From the NCBI RefSeq assembly GCF_018070465.1, contig NZ_JAGPXT010000005.1, positions 186,001 through 250,000 of the forward strand: a DNA stretch of 64,000 nt. Reading direction: 5' to 3'. The position numbers and the translations under genes are program-made. Position 1 is the first letter of the stretch. The number at the start of each line of letters is the position of its first letter. The notes below the pieces were generated by a model. It saw only the letters and a list, made by a program, of their open reading frames with translations, made no database searches and was not told where the DNA came from. Shown here one piece after another: positions 35,701-42,331 of this stretch. The stretch is from Micromonospora sp. C95 (lineage in GTDB: Bacteria; Actinomycetota; Actinomycetes; Mycobacteriales; Micromonosporaceae).

Positions 35701-36339
35701 ACCGAGCAGCTCGTACGCCTCGACCGGCTCGCGCTTGCCCTTGAGCCGCAGCGGCCGCAGCGCCCGCCAACTCGCCACGTGCCGGGTCGCCGCCGCGGTA
35801 CGGCCACCGGCGTAGACCGCGCCGACGGCGGCGGCGTCGGCCAGCCGGGCGGCGGTGTTCACCGTGTCGCCGATGACGGTGTACTCGATGGCGGCCTGAA
35901 TACCGGCGATCACGTCGCCCGTGTTGAGGCCGACCCGCAGTCCCAGCGGCGCGCCGCCGCCCCGCTCGTCGTCGAGCACCCGGCGCACCGCCCGCTGCAT
36001 GGACAACGCGGCGCGTACCGCCCGCTCGGCGTCGTCCTCGTGCGCCACGGGGGCACCGAAGACCGCCATGATCCCGTCACCGGTCAGCTTGTCGACGTGC
36101 CCGCCGAAGGTCTTGACCGCACCGGCCAGCGCGGCCAGCACCCGGTCGGTGACCGCGCCGACGCGTTCCGGGTCGAGATCCTCCGACCAGGAGGTGAAGT
36201 CGGACAGGTCGCCGAAGAGCACGGTCACCACCCGGCGCTCGGCTGCCGGCAGGGTGGCGGCGGCCGGCAGCGCGGCGCCGCAGTTGTGGCAGAACCGGGC
36301 GCCGGGCACCGCGACGGTTCCGCACACCGGGCAGGTCAC
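32758..36339 (-). CDS. Class III adenylate/guanylate cyclase fused to an AAA-type ATPase and TPR-like region
   Basis: The 1193-residue protein starts with a zinc ribbon (CPVCGTVAVPGARFCHNCG), then a class III cyclase domain (VVTVLFGDLSDFTSWSEDL with the first metal Asp, KLTGDGIMAVFG with the purine-selecting Lys and second Asp, and YTVIGDTVNTAARL). Next comes a STAND-like ATPase (Walker A AEAGIGKSRFAAE, Walker B VVIVDDLHDA), then about 500 residues of helical TPR-like repeats. The C-terminal HTH of LuxR-type relatives is absent. cAMP made here could feed Crp. The GTG overlaps the stop of the MBL hydrolase gene (GTGA). Confidence 0.9.
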   Translation of the reverse strand: MTCPVCGTVAVPGARFCHNCGAALPAAATLPAAERRVVTVLFGDLSDFTSWSEDLDPERVGAVTDRVLAALAGAVKTFGGHVDKLTGDGIMAVFGAPVAHEDDAERAVRAALSMQRAVRRVLDDERGGGAPLGLRVGLNTGDVIAGIQAAIEYTVIGDTVNTAARLADAAAVGAVYAGGRTAAATRHVASWRALRPLRLKGKREPVEAYELLGLLDAPGTRSGLGDEAPFVGRETEIGRVAGRLAEVIDRTEPRVLLMTAEAGIGKSRFAAEVERLAAGYDVGAGRYAAHTGARVLSVRCAAFGERRRLAPLADLVRAATGLPNDAATAVTRAAVEERLRRLGQRLSRTRTEPAPVATDQLLALLGYAELPVGGPTDQGEWSSAQPPADADAVPNAVADLLSALAEEAPLVVIVDDLHDATAETIDALEITLSRLTGPVLVLLLGRPELVRAAGTLARVSDAEVQPLPPLRGADAARLLTSYLGGGRLPQADADRLLATAQGNPFYLAELVTLLMERGALTAGARNSWRLAPGSLSSRLLSRDLAAVLAARIDALPAEARSVLRDAAVVGDTVPDGALEALREQRTGRDGRPAAVAAVELERAVEELLQRRMLHRTRSGYAFATPLMREAAYSGISKAELAERHAALARWAAPMTETAGPSGTGPGGFPEGARDDFVAEHVERASALADAVTLRPDAPARAVAPLGVAALGRATRRALHAGEPALAVEYAERAAELARDGIPAVDRVAHARALLQVGRAADALASAEKIAANAGDPATRASALLLAGQAQQVMGDLRRAESCWREALQVAGDADLPTLRASAMRRLGMTDFLVGRLGQASSRLAAAYQVSLAVGDRRGQAWSLQNLAWVTTTRGDFAGTDAVLGRAARLFAELKDPYGRAWLRGTTAFARLLAGRLREARRLARVFLPFGERVGEAWAVGTLRAVDAYANAELGELVDADREARRAYRDFAAASDDWGQGFALVVRGVVARGLGEPEHAADLLTDALAYGHRTAHPLLTGMAGTLRGFVSLEMGDVAAAERDARAVLTTVEPHNPQAPAQVAPRVLLATARLAAGDSGTAVGLLAPVATMAATTPSLLFSRRQSMARYASALLAHGQREQALDWASRAVRVQAEDVRSQVVAASVLAEALAACGRPAEAKASAEDAVRLAYATEQRSERAAAEALLNRLRTPG

Positions 36340-37163
36340 GCTGGATCCAACCTCGCGTCGCCGCCGTCGGATTCCCGGCCGAGGTATTCGAGCTGGGCGC
36401 GTACCGACCATTCCGCCGCCCACCACAGCGACCGGTCCACGTCGGCGTAGACCGCGGCGACCACCTCGGCCGCGCTTCTCGCGCCGGCGTCCAGCGCCGT
36501 GCGGACCTGGTCGAGGCGGGCGCGGCGGTGGGCGAGGTAGAAGTCGGCGGCGGCACCGCAGTCGGCCAGCGCCGGACCGTGCCCGGGCAACGCCGGGATT
36601 CCCCGGTACGTGGACAGCAGTTCCAGGCTGGCCAGATAGTCGCCGAGGTGCCCGTCCGGATGGGCGACGACAGTGGTACCTCGACCGAGGATCGTGTCAC
36701 CGGTGAGGACCACCCGCTGCCCGTCGCGCTCGGCGAGGAAGCACACCGAGTCGGCGGTGTGCCCGGGGGTGGTGACCAGGCGGACCGCCAGGCCGAAGCC
36801 GCCGAGGTCCTCGCCCGGCTCGGTGAGTGGCGTGCCGCCGATGGTGTGCGCCGGGTCGGCGGCGCGGACGTGCGCCCCGCCGAGCAGGTCGTGCAGACGC
36901 GCGGAGCCCTCAGTGTGGTCCGGGTGCCCGTGCGTGATCAGTACCAGCCCGACCGGCCCCTGCGCGACGATCGCCGCGAGGTGCGCCTCGTCCGCCGGCC
37001 CCGGATCGACCACCAGAGCCGGCTCGCCGGGCGCGGCCCGCAGCACCCAGGTGTTTGTGCCGTCGAGCGTCATCGCCCCCGGGTTGGGTGCCCGCAACAA
37101 CGTCACCCAGTCCGGCAGTTCGCTGGCGAGGGCGGTCACCGCCCCCGTCACATGCCCTCCCAT
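36336..37163 (-). CDS. MBL-fold metallohydrolase (LACTB2/Rv3677c-like)
   Basis: The 275-residue protein has the metallo-beta-lactamase HxHxDH motif (LITHGHPDHTEG), the third-ligand TTPGHTADSVCF and GDTILG with the bridging Asp. A C-terminal helical domain (HRRARLDQVRTALDAGARS) gives the LACTB2-type layout found in ribonuclease-like hydrolases. The substrate is not known. TACGAT at 37171-37176 lies 7 bases from the ATG. Its stop overlaps the cyclase start, so the two proteins are probably made in a fixed ratio. Confidence 0.88.
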   Translation of the reverse strand: MGGHVTGAVTALASELPDWVTLLRAPNPGAMTLDGTNTWVLRAAPGEPALVVDPGPADEAHLAAIVAQGPVGLVLITHGHPDHTEGSARLHDLLGGAHVRAADPAHTIGGTPLTEPGEDLGGFGLAVRLVTTPGHTADSVCFLAERDGQRVVLTGDTILGRGTTVVAHPDGHLGDYLASLELLSTYRGIPALPGHGPALADCGAAADFYLAHRRARLDQVRTALDAGARSAAEVVAAVYADVDRSLWWAAEWSVRAQLEYLGRESDGGDARLDPA

Positions 37164-37170
37164 GGCTGCG

Positions 37171-37176
37171 ATCGTA
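37171..37176 (-). promoter_or_regulatory. -10 element (TACGAT) of the MBL hydrolase-cyclase operon
   Basis: TACGAT on the minus strand ends 7 bases before the ATG at 37163, again the leaderless arrangement. Confidence 0.45.
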
Positions 37177-37195
37177 CGACTCCGCGAGCGTACCC

Positions 37196-37271
37196 CCGCG
37201 ATCTTGCAGTTCCGGTCGCCGATTCGTCCTCGTTAGGGGTCTTCGTCCGGACGGGAACTGCAAGATCGCGG
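37196..37271. repeat. Perfect 18-bp inverted repeat with 40-base loop
   Basis: The arms CCGCGATCTTGCAGTTCC (37196-37213) and its exact complement (37254-37271) flank a 40-base loop. The element begins 4 bases after the ridA stop and ends 20 bases short of the -10 of the MBL gene, so it can separate the two transcripts. Confidence 0.8.
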
Positions 37272-37275
37272 AGGG

Positions 37276-37746
37276 TCAGGAGACCTCGACGATGACCTCG
37301 ACCTCGACCGGGGCGTCCAGGGGGAGTTCCGCTACGCCGACGGCTGAGCGGGCGTGGCGGCCGGCCTCGCCGAAGACGGTGCCGAACAGGTCCGAGGCGC
37401 CGTTGATGACGCCGGGCTGACCGGTGAAGCCGGAGGCACTGGCGACGAAGCCGGTCAGCTTCACGACCTTGACCACGTTCTCCAGACCGACGAGCGAATC
37501 GATCGCGGCAAGGGCGTTGAGGGCGCAGCGCTGGGCCAACTGCTTGGCCTGTTCGGTGGAGACACCGGCACCCACCTTGCCGGTGGCCAGGAGCTTGCCC
37601 TCGGCCATCGGCAGTTGCCCGGAGACGTACACGTGCTGCCCGGACTGCACCGCCGGCAGGTAGCTCGCCACCGGCGGCACCACCTCCGGCAGTTCCAGTC
37701 CGAGTTCCGCCAGCCTGGCATGGGGTCCGTTGGCCACGACACTCAT
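37276..37746 (-). CDS. RidA/YjgF-family enamine/imine deaminase
   Basis: The 156-residue protein belongs to the RidA superfamily, which hydrolyses reactive enamine/imine intermediates from PLP enzymes. Visible features are VASYLPAVQSGQHVYVSGQLP near the N-terminus and VGVAELPLDAPVEVEVIVEV at the C-terminus. In place of the usual catalytic Arg of RidA (around ARSAVGVAEL) an Arg-Ser pair is present, so it is a RidA-like subgroup, as in Rv3678c. Its ATG overlaps the stop of the small gene upstream (ATGA). Confidence 0.88.
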   Translation of the reverse strand: MSVVANGPHARLAELGLELPEVVPPVASYLPAVQSGQHVYVSGQLPMAEGKLLATGKVGAGVSTEQAKQLAQRCALNALAAIDSLVGLENVVKVVKLTGFVASASGFTGQPGVINGASDLFGTVFGEAGRHARSAVGVAELPLDAPVEVEVIVEVS

Positions 37747-37898
37747 GCCTTCGGGCGCTTCAGGTAGGCGACCAGTTGCTCCGGGTTCGGCCCGGGGACG
37801 ACGGAGACGAGTTCCCAGCCGTCCTCACCCCAGTTGTCGAGGATCTGCTTGGTCGCGTGGACCAGCAGCGGGACGGTGGCGTATTCCCACTTCTGCAT
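37743..37898 (-). CDS. DUF4177 small protein (Rv3678A-like)
   Basis: A 51-residue protein, MQKWEYATVPLLVHATKQIL, then DNWGEDGWELVSVVPGPNP and EQLVAYLKRPKA. The WEY/TVP start and DGWELVSV core are typical of DUF4177. M. tuberculosis has a protein of the same size at the same place (Rv3678A). It overlaps ridA by ATGA and so should be translated with it. Function unknown. Confidence 0.88.
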   Translation of the reverse strand: MQKWEYATVPLLVHATKQILDNWGEDGWELVSVVPGPNPEQLVAYLKRPKA

Positions 37899-37942
37899 CG
37901 GTGGAGGGCTCCCTCGGTGGCATGGACACTTCGGGACACAGC

Positions 37943-38437
37943 CTACGGTCCACCGGCCGGCCGGGGCGCGGGACGCTGCTCAGGGTCGGGCCACTGCTCG
38001 GGTGCGGTCCGTTGCTCGGGCGCTGTCGGCAGTTCACCACAGGGCCCGGCGTGGTCGTAAGGCTGGGGACAGCGGCTGCGATCCGGCAACAGCAGGTCGC
38101 AGAAGACCCGGTGCCGGTTGTTCTGGTCGTCGGCGGTCGACACCTCGGTCTCGCCGGCGTCCAGTTCGAGCAGGAAATTCAGCGACGTGGCCAGCCGACC
38201 GGCCAACGCGGTGGCGGCGGCCAGGTCGGTCACCCGGATGGGCAGATGGATGACGTACCCGGGGCCGTCCTCCTCCCGCCCACCGGCCGGCTCGGCATTC
38301 GTGACCGGATCGGCGGGACGCCGGTACGACCGCTCGTTGACCGGTAGCCGGCCGGCGGAGTCTCCGCCAGCGGTCCGGCTGCCCCGCCGCGGCCCGGCGG
38401 GGAACTGGGCTCGGGGGGTGTTGTCCGTGTCGCGCAT
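37943..38437 (-). CDS. Hypothetical protein with a conserved core and Pro/Glu-rich tail
   Basis: The 164-residue protein starts MRDTDNTPRAQFPAGP with GGAGG 7 bases before the ATG. The middle (YVIHLPIRVTDLAAATALAG and LATSLNFLLELDAGETEVST) looks folded; it is followed by VFCDLLLPDRSRCPQPYDHA with spaced Cys, then a repetitive tail (APEQRTAPEQWPDPEQRPAP). I do not recognise the family. It is soluble and lies upstream of the DUF4177-ridA pair on the same strand. Confidence 0.72.
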   Translation of the reverse strand: MRDTDNTPRAQFPAGPRRGSRTAGGDSAGRLPVNERSYRRPADPVTNAEPAGGREEDGPGYVIHLPIRVTDLAAATALAGRLATSLNFLLELDAGETEVSTADDQNNRHRVFCDLLLPDRSRCPQPYDHAGPCGELPTAPEQRTAPEQWPDPEQRPAPRPAGGP

Positions 38438-38764
38438 GCACTGCCTCCGGGCGTCGTACCTGGTCACGGCGCCGCTCACCGGTCCGGAGCCCATTCGCCC
38501 GGCCCGGACCGGAGCGTGCCGGAGCGACCGTAGGGCCGCCAACCCGGTCCCATCAACAGGACGCGCGCGCCTGGTCGCCTTCGGTCACATTTGCGACACC
38601 GGACCAGCGGAAAGTTGATCGCGATCCGCGTACCGGACACACCGGGCTCCCCGCGGCGGCACCGCGGACCGCTACCCTTCCCGTCTGGACGGGCGCCCGG
38701 CCCGGCCACCCGATCCCACGCACACCGCCGGTACGCGGTGCTGCGCCGCACCCGGGGGGGACCG
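38438..38764. other. Divergent intergenic region without a gene
   Basis: These 327 bases separate two divergent hypothetical genes. TACCCT at 38673-38678 is a likely -10 for the rightward gene, giving a leader of about 80 bases. I see no reading frame with coding character, no RNA gene and no strong hairpin. Confidence 0.5.
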
Positions 38765-39361
38765 ATGACCCAGCCACCCGCCGGCGGCCCGACCGGCCCC
38801 ACCGATCTCCCGCCGACCGGTTCACCGACCGAGTCCTCGCCGCCGGCCACCGGCCACGGTGCGCCGCCCGCTCCGCCGGAGGGCGGGTACCGGCCGCAGC
38901 ACTCGCCGGCCGGTCCGCCACGCAAGCGGGGGCCACTGCTGGCCTCGCTCACACTGGTCGTGGTGCTGCTGCTCTGCGCGAGCGGCGGAGTGGCCGCCTT
39001 CCTCACCCTGCGCAACACCGAATCGGGCGAGGGGGCGCCGGATCCGTCGGTGGCCGTCGACGACTTCCTGACCGCTGTCTATCAGGACCGGGACGCCGCC
39101 AAGGCGGCAGGGATGGTCTGCACCGCCGCGCGCGACCAGGACAAGATCCGGGCCAAGGTGGCCGAGGTCGAGGAGTACGTCTCGACCTACCAGAACCCCC
39201 GGTTCCGCTGGGACACCCCGACGGTGGACAACGAGACCGGCGACCGGGCGACCGTCACCACCACGGTGACCGTGACCACCGCTGACGAGAAGATCGCCGA
39301 CCAGGATCTGCGCTTCACGGTGATCCGCAAGACCGGCTGGTGGGTCTGCGAGGTCTCCTGA
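38765..39361 (+). CDS. Membrane-anchored protein with extracytoplasmic NTF2/DUF4878-like domain
   Basis: The 198-residue protein has a Pro/Gly-rich cytoplasmic N-terminus of about 58 residues, one membrane span (LLASLTLVVVLLLCASGGVA) and an outer domain (VAVDDFLTAVYQDRDAAKAA, then AGMVCTAARDQDK, and a C-terminal TVIRKTGWWVCEVS). The pattern of a helix followed by a curved sheet ending in W/C suggests a SnoaL/DUF4878 fold. GGGGGGA precedes the ATG. It may sense or scaffold at the envelope; no function is known. Confidence 0.75.
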   Translation: MTQPPAGGPTGPTDLPPTGSPTESSPPATGHGAPPAPPEGGYRPQHSPAGPPRKRGPLLASLTLVVVLLLCASGGVAAFLTLRNTESGEGAPDPSVAVDDFLTAVYQDRDAAKAAGMVCTAARDQDKIRAKVAEVEEYVSTYQNPRFRWDTPTVDNETGDRATVTTTVTVTTADEKIADQDLRFTVIRKTGWWVCEVS

Positions 39362-39375
39362 GCACGCCGGATGGA

Positions 39376-39381
39376 TAGGCT
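39376..39381 (+). promoter_or_regulatory. -10 element (TAGGCT) of the first ArsA-type ATPase
   Basis: TAGGCT, 6 bases, then the GTG at 39388. It lies in the 26-bp gap after the previous gene. Confidence 0.5.
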
Positions 39382-39387
39382 CGACGG

Positions 39388-40365
39388 GTGGGAGCAGCGC
39401 AGCGACCTATCGACCGAGCCGGCATCGACTGGCCCGCCCGCCTGCACGTGGTGACCGGTAAGGGCGGCACGGGAAAGACCAGCGTGGCCGCCGCGCTCGC
39501 CCTGGGCTTGGCCGCCGGTGGCCGGCGCACCCTGCTGGTGGAGGTGGAGGGGCGGCAGGGCATCGCCCAGCTCTTCGGCACCGAACCGCTGCCGTACGCC
39601 GAACGACACCTGGCCGACGCCCCCGGCGGCGGCGAGGTGTCGGCGCTCGCGGTCGACGCCGAGGAGGCGCTGCTCGAATACCTCGACATGTTCTACAAGC
39701 TCGGCGCGGCCGGCCGAGCGCTGCGCAAGTTCGGTGCGATCGACTTCGCCACCACCATCGCTCCCGGTCTGCGCGACGTGCTGCTCACCGGCAAGGTCAA
39801 GGAGGCCACCACCCGCACCGCCGACAAGCGGCGGGTGTACGACGCGGTGGTGCTGGACGCGCCACCCACCGGTCGGATCGGGCGTTTTCTGAACGTCACC
39901 GCCGAAACCGCCCGGCTGGCCAAGGTGGGACCGATCAAGACGCAGAGCGAGGGAGTGTCCGCGCTGCTGCGCTCACCGATGACCGCCGTGCACGTGGTGA
40001 CTCTCCTGGAAGAGATGCCGGTACAGGAGACCGTCGACGCGATCGCCGAGCTGACCTCGCTCGGCTTCCCCGTCGGGCGGGTGATCGTCAACGGGACCCG
40101 GGCGCCGCTGCCCACCGGACGGTTGGTCACCGAGGCGGAGTTGGCGCGGGGTCTGCGCGCGGCGGGCCTGCCGGCCGGCGAACGCATCGTCACCGGTCTG
40201 CACGACGAGGCGCGGGACCTCATGATTCGCCGGGAACTGGAGGATTCGCTGCGTACGGACCTGGTGGAGTTGGGCGTGCCCCTGGTCGAACTGCCGCTGC
40301 TGCCCGACGGGGTGGACCGGGCCGGCCTGGAGGTGCTCGCCGCCGCTCTGGTTCACGGTGATTGA
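39388..40365 (+). CDS. ArsA/GET3-family ATPase, first of pair (Rv3679-like)
   Basis: The 325-residue protein has the deviant Walker A KGGTGKTSVAAAL with the signature lysine, a switch region VLDAPPTGRIGRFL and a C-terminal helical half. It lacks the arsenite-binding cysteines of ArsA. In M. tuberculosis the paired proteins Rv3679/Rv3680 form a complex linked to glycerol and lactaldehyde tolerance. The neighbouring paralogue here suggests the same hetero-complex. Its stop is 56 bp from the next start, which has its own promoter. Confidence 0.88.
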   Translation: MGAAQRPIDRAGIDWPARLHVVTGKGGTGKTSVAAALALGLAAGGRRTLLVEVEGRQGIAQLFGTEPLPYAERHLADAPGGGEVSALAVDAEEALLEYLDMFYKLGAAGRALRKFGAIDFATTIAPGLRDVLLTGKVKEATTRTADKRRVYDAVVLDAPPTGRIGRFLNVTAETARLAKVGPIKTQSEGVSALLRSPMTAVHVVTLLEEMPVQETVDAIAELTSLGFPVGRVIVNGTRAPLPTGRLVTEAELARGLRAAGLPAGERIVTGLHDEARDLMIRRELEDSLRTDLVELGVPLVELPLLPDGVDRAGLEVLAAALVHGD

Positions 40366-40409
40366 CTCACACCTCGCCTCGGCCTGGCGCGCGGAGCCGG
40401 TCAGCCCGA

Positions 40410-40415
40410 TACGCT
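40410..40415 (+). promoter_or_regulatory. -10 element (TACGCT) of the second ArsA-type ATPase
   Basis: TACGCT, 6 bases, then the GTG at 40422, identical in spacing to the promoter of its paralogue. Confidence 0.5.
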
Positions 40416-40421
40416 CGATTG

Positions 40422-41570
40422 GTGCCTTCCGACAACGCCGCCCCGCCGCTGGACGTCGACCGGATCCTGGCTGATCCGGGAGTCCGGATCGTGGTCTGCT
40501 GCGGCGCCGGCGGGGTGGGCAAGACGACCACGGCCGCCGCGCTCGCGCTGCGCGCCGCCGAACTGCACGGCCGCCGCACGGTGGTGCTCACCATCGACCC
40601 GGCGCGGCGCCTGGCCCAGTCCCTCGGCCTGACCGAGCTGGACAACACGCCGCGGCAGGTCAAGGGGATCGACGTCGAGGACAGCGGCGGCGAGCTGCAC
40701 GCCATGATGCTCGACATGAAGCGCACCTTCGACGACGTGGTGCTGGCCCACACCGACCCGGCGAAGGCGGCGGAGATCTTCGCCAACCCCTTCTACCAGG
40801 CCATGAGCTCCACCTTCGCCGGTACTCAGGAATACATGGCGATGGAGAAGCTCGGCCAGTTGCATGCCCGCGGCGAGTGGGACCTGATCGTGGTGGACAC
40901 TCCCCCGTCGCGCTCGGCGCTGGACTTCCTCGACGCACCGGCCCGGCTGTCGCGGTTCCTCGACGGGCGGATGCTACGGCTGCTGCTCGCGCCGGCACGA
41001 ACCGGCGGTCGCAGCATGTTCAGCCTGGTCACCGCCTCCTTCGGGATGTTCTCGCGGGTGGTGCAGAAGGTGATCGGCACCCAGTTGCTGACGGATCTGT
41101 CCGGCTTCGTCGCCGCGCTCGATTCGATGTTCGGCGGGTTTCGGCAGCGTGCCGAGCAGACGTACCGCATCCTGCAGGCGCGGGAGACGGCCTTCCTGCT
41201 GGTCGCGGCGCCGGAGCCGGACGCGGTCCGGGAGGCCGCCTACTTCGCCGGTCGGTTGCGCGCGGAGCAGATGCCGCTCGCCGGCCTGGTACTCAACCGG
41301 GTGCACCAGCCGACGGTGGCCGAGTTGGGCGCGGCGGAGAGTCGCGCCGCCGCCGACCGGCTGGCCACGGCCGGTGGCCACGAGAGCGCCGTCGAGGTGT
41401 TGCGGGCCCACGCCGCCCTGGTCGAGCAGGCGGTACGTGAGCAGCAGGTGGCGGCGCGGTTCATCGACGCGTTCCCGCAGGTGCCGACCGTGTCGGTGAC
41501 GGCGCAGCCCGCCGACGTGCATGACGTCGACGGGCTACGGACGATCGCGGCGGCGATCGGCCGCCCCTGA
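40422..41570 (+). CDS. ArsA/GET3-family ATPase, second of pair (Rv3680-like)
   Basis: The 382-residue protein has Walker A GAGGVGKTTTAAAL with the signature lysine, TIDPARRLAQSLGL (switch I with the DPA of ArsA) and VVDTPPSRSALDFL (switch II). It also has a hydrophobic Met/Phe-rich stretch (SMFSLVTASFGMFSRVVQKV) like a client-binding helix. The GTG at 40422 (VPSDNAAPP) is chosen by its promoter spacing; a TTG at 40362 overlapping the previous stop is the alternative. It faces the convergent whiB gene. Confidence 0.88.
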   Translation: MPSDNAAPPLDVDRILADPGVRIVVCCGAGGVGKTTTAAALALRAAELHGRRTVVLTIDPARRLAQSLGLTELDNTPRQVKGIDVEDSGGELHAMMLDMKRTFDDVVLAHTDPAKAAEIFANPFYQAMSSTFAGTQEYMAMEKLGQLHARGEWDLIVVDTPPSRSALDFLDAPARLSRFLDGRMLRLLLAPARTGGRSMFSLVTASFGMFSRVVQKVIGTQLLTDLSGFVAALDSMFGGFRQRAEQTYRILQARETAFLLVAAPEPDAVREAAYFAGRLRAEQMPLAGLVLNRVHQPTVAELGAAESRAAADRLATAGGHESAVEVLRAHAALVEQAVREQQVAARFIDAFPQVPTVSVTAQPADVHDVDGLRTIAAAIGRP

Positions 41571-41617
41571 CCGGCTGTCGGTCCGGCGGGAAGCCGCAGG
41601 CCGACGGTGCCGGTTGT

Positions 41618-41938
41618 TCAGTTGCCGGCCGCGGCCAGGATCTTGTCCTTGCCGGTCTTGTCCTTGGCGTTCTTCTTCATCGCCGCCTCGAACATCTTGC
41701 GCCAGCTGGTGACCTGGGGATGGCGACGCAGCAGCGCGCGGCGTTCCCGTTCGGTCATGCCACCCCACACGCCGAACTCGATCCGGTTGTCCAGCGCGTC
41801 GGCCAGGCACTCGTACCGGACTGGGCAGCTCCGGCAGATCCGCTTGGCCACGTTCTGTTCGGCGCCCTGTACGAACAACGCGTCCGGGTCCCCGTTCTGA
41901 CACGCCGCCATCGACGGCCAGTCAGTGATCATGCCCAT
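41618..41938 (-). CDS. whiB4: WhiB-family Fe-S transcription regulator (WhiB4/WblA-like)
   Basis: The 106-residue protein has the four cluster cysteines Cys13, Cys35, Cys38 and Cys44 (ACQNGD, ICRSCPVRYEC), the GVWGG turn and a basic C-terminus (RERRALLRRHP). Such proteins bind a 4Fe-4S cluster and act with sigma factor region 4. Position beside the ArsA pair and ponA2 points to WhiB4 (Rv3681c), a redox regulator; in Streptomyces the relative WblA controls development and antibiotics. The ATG at 41938 follows an AAGGGGGG ribosome site. ATG 41932 is the alternative. Confidence 0.92.
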   Translation of the reverse strand: MGMITDWPSMAACQNGDPDALFVQGAEQNVAKRICRSCPVRYECLADALDNRIEFGVWGGMTERERRALLRRHPQVTSWRKMFEAAMKKNAKDKTGKDKILAAAGN

Positions 41939-42331
41939 CTGTACACGTCCCCCCTTGCTGTACTACCGACGCCGTCGCGGGCCAGCCGGCAATCCCCCCG
42001 GGTCGTCCGGCACGCCTTACCCCAAGGCGGCACAGACGACATGTGGCGCTGTCGCCGCCTACATCATGCTCTGTAGTCGCACGATTACGCAACGTTGTCG
42101 GCAAAATCCATCATTCCGGACACTCCCGGCCTCTCGGGCCAGGAACCGCCGCTTACCCCACCGAGGTCGGCGAAAACGCTGCGAGTCGCCCCCGTGCGGA
42201 GGAAACTCGGCTCGAATCCACGCAACCGGACACCCGGTGCCACGCGTCTAGCACAACGAGGACGGCGCGCGCAGGAAATGGGGAAAAGACGCCCCGGCGC
42301 CCCTCGTTACCTGTTCGCGTACCCTGTCGAG
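41939..42331. other. Divergent whiB4/ponA2 intergenic region
   Basis: These 393 bases hold the promoters of both genes. TACCCT (42320-42325) serves ponA2. On the left is the AAGGGGGG site of whiB4. A reading frame continues upstream of the ponA2 start, but its codons lack the GC3 pattern of a gene before about 42278. No RNA gene is seen. Confidence 0.5.
42320..42325 (+). promoter_or_regulatory. -10 element (TACCCT) of ponA2
   Basis: TACCCT, 6 bases, then GTG at 42332. This decides the start: the in-frame ATG at 42278 would lie upstream of the transcript. Confidence 0.5.
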
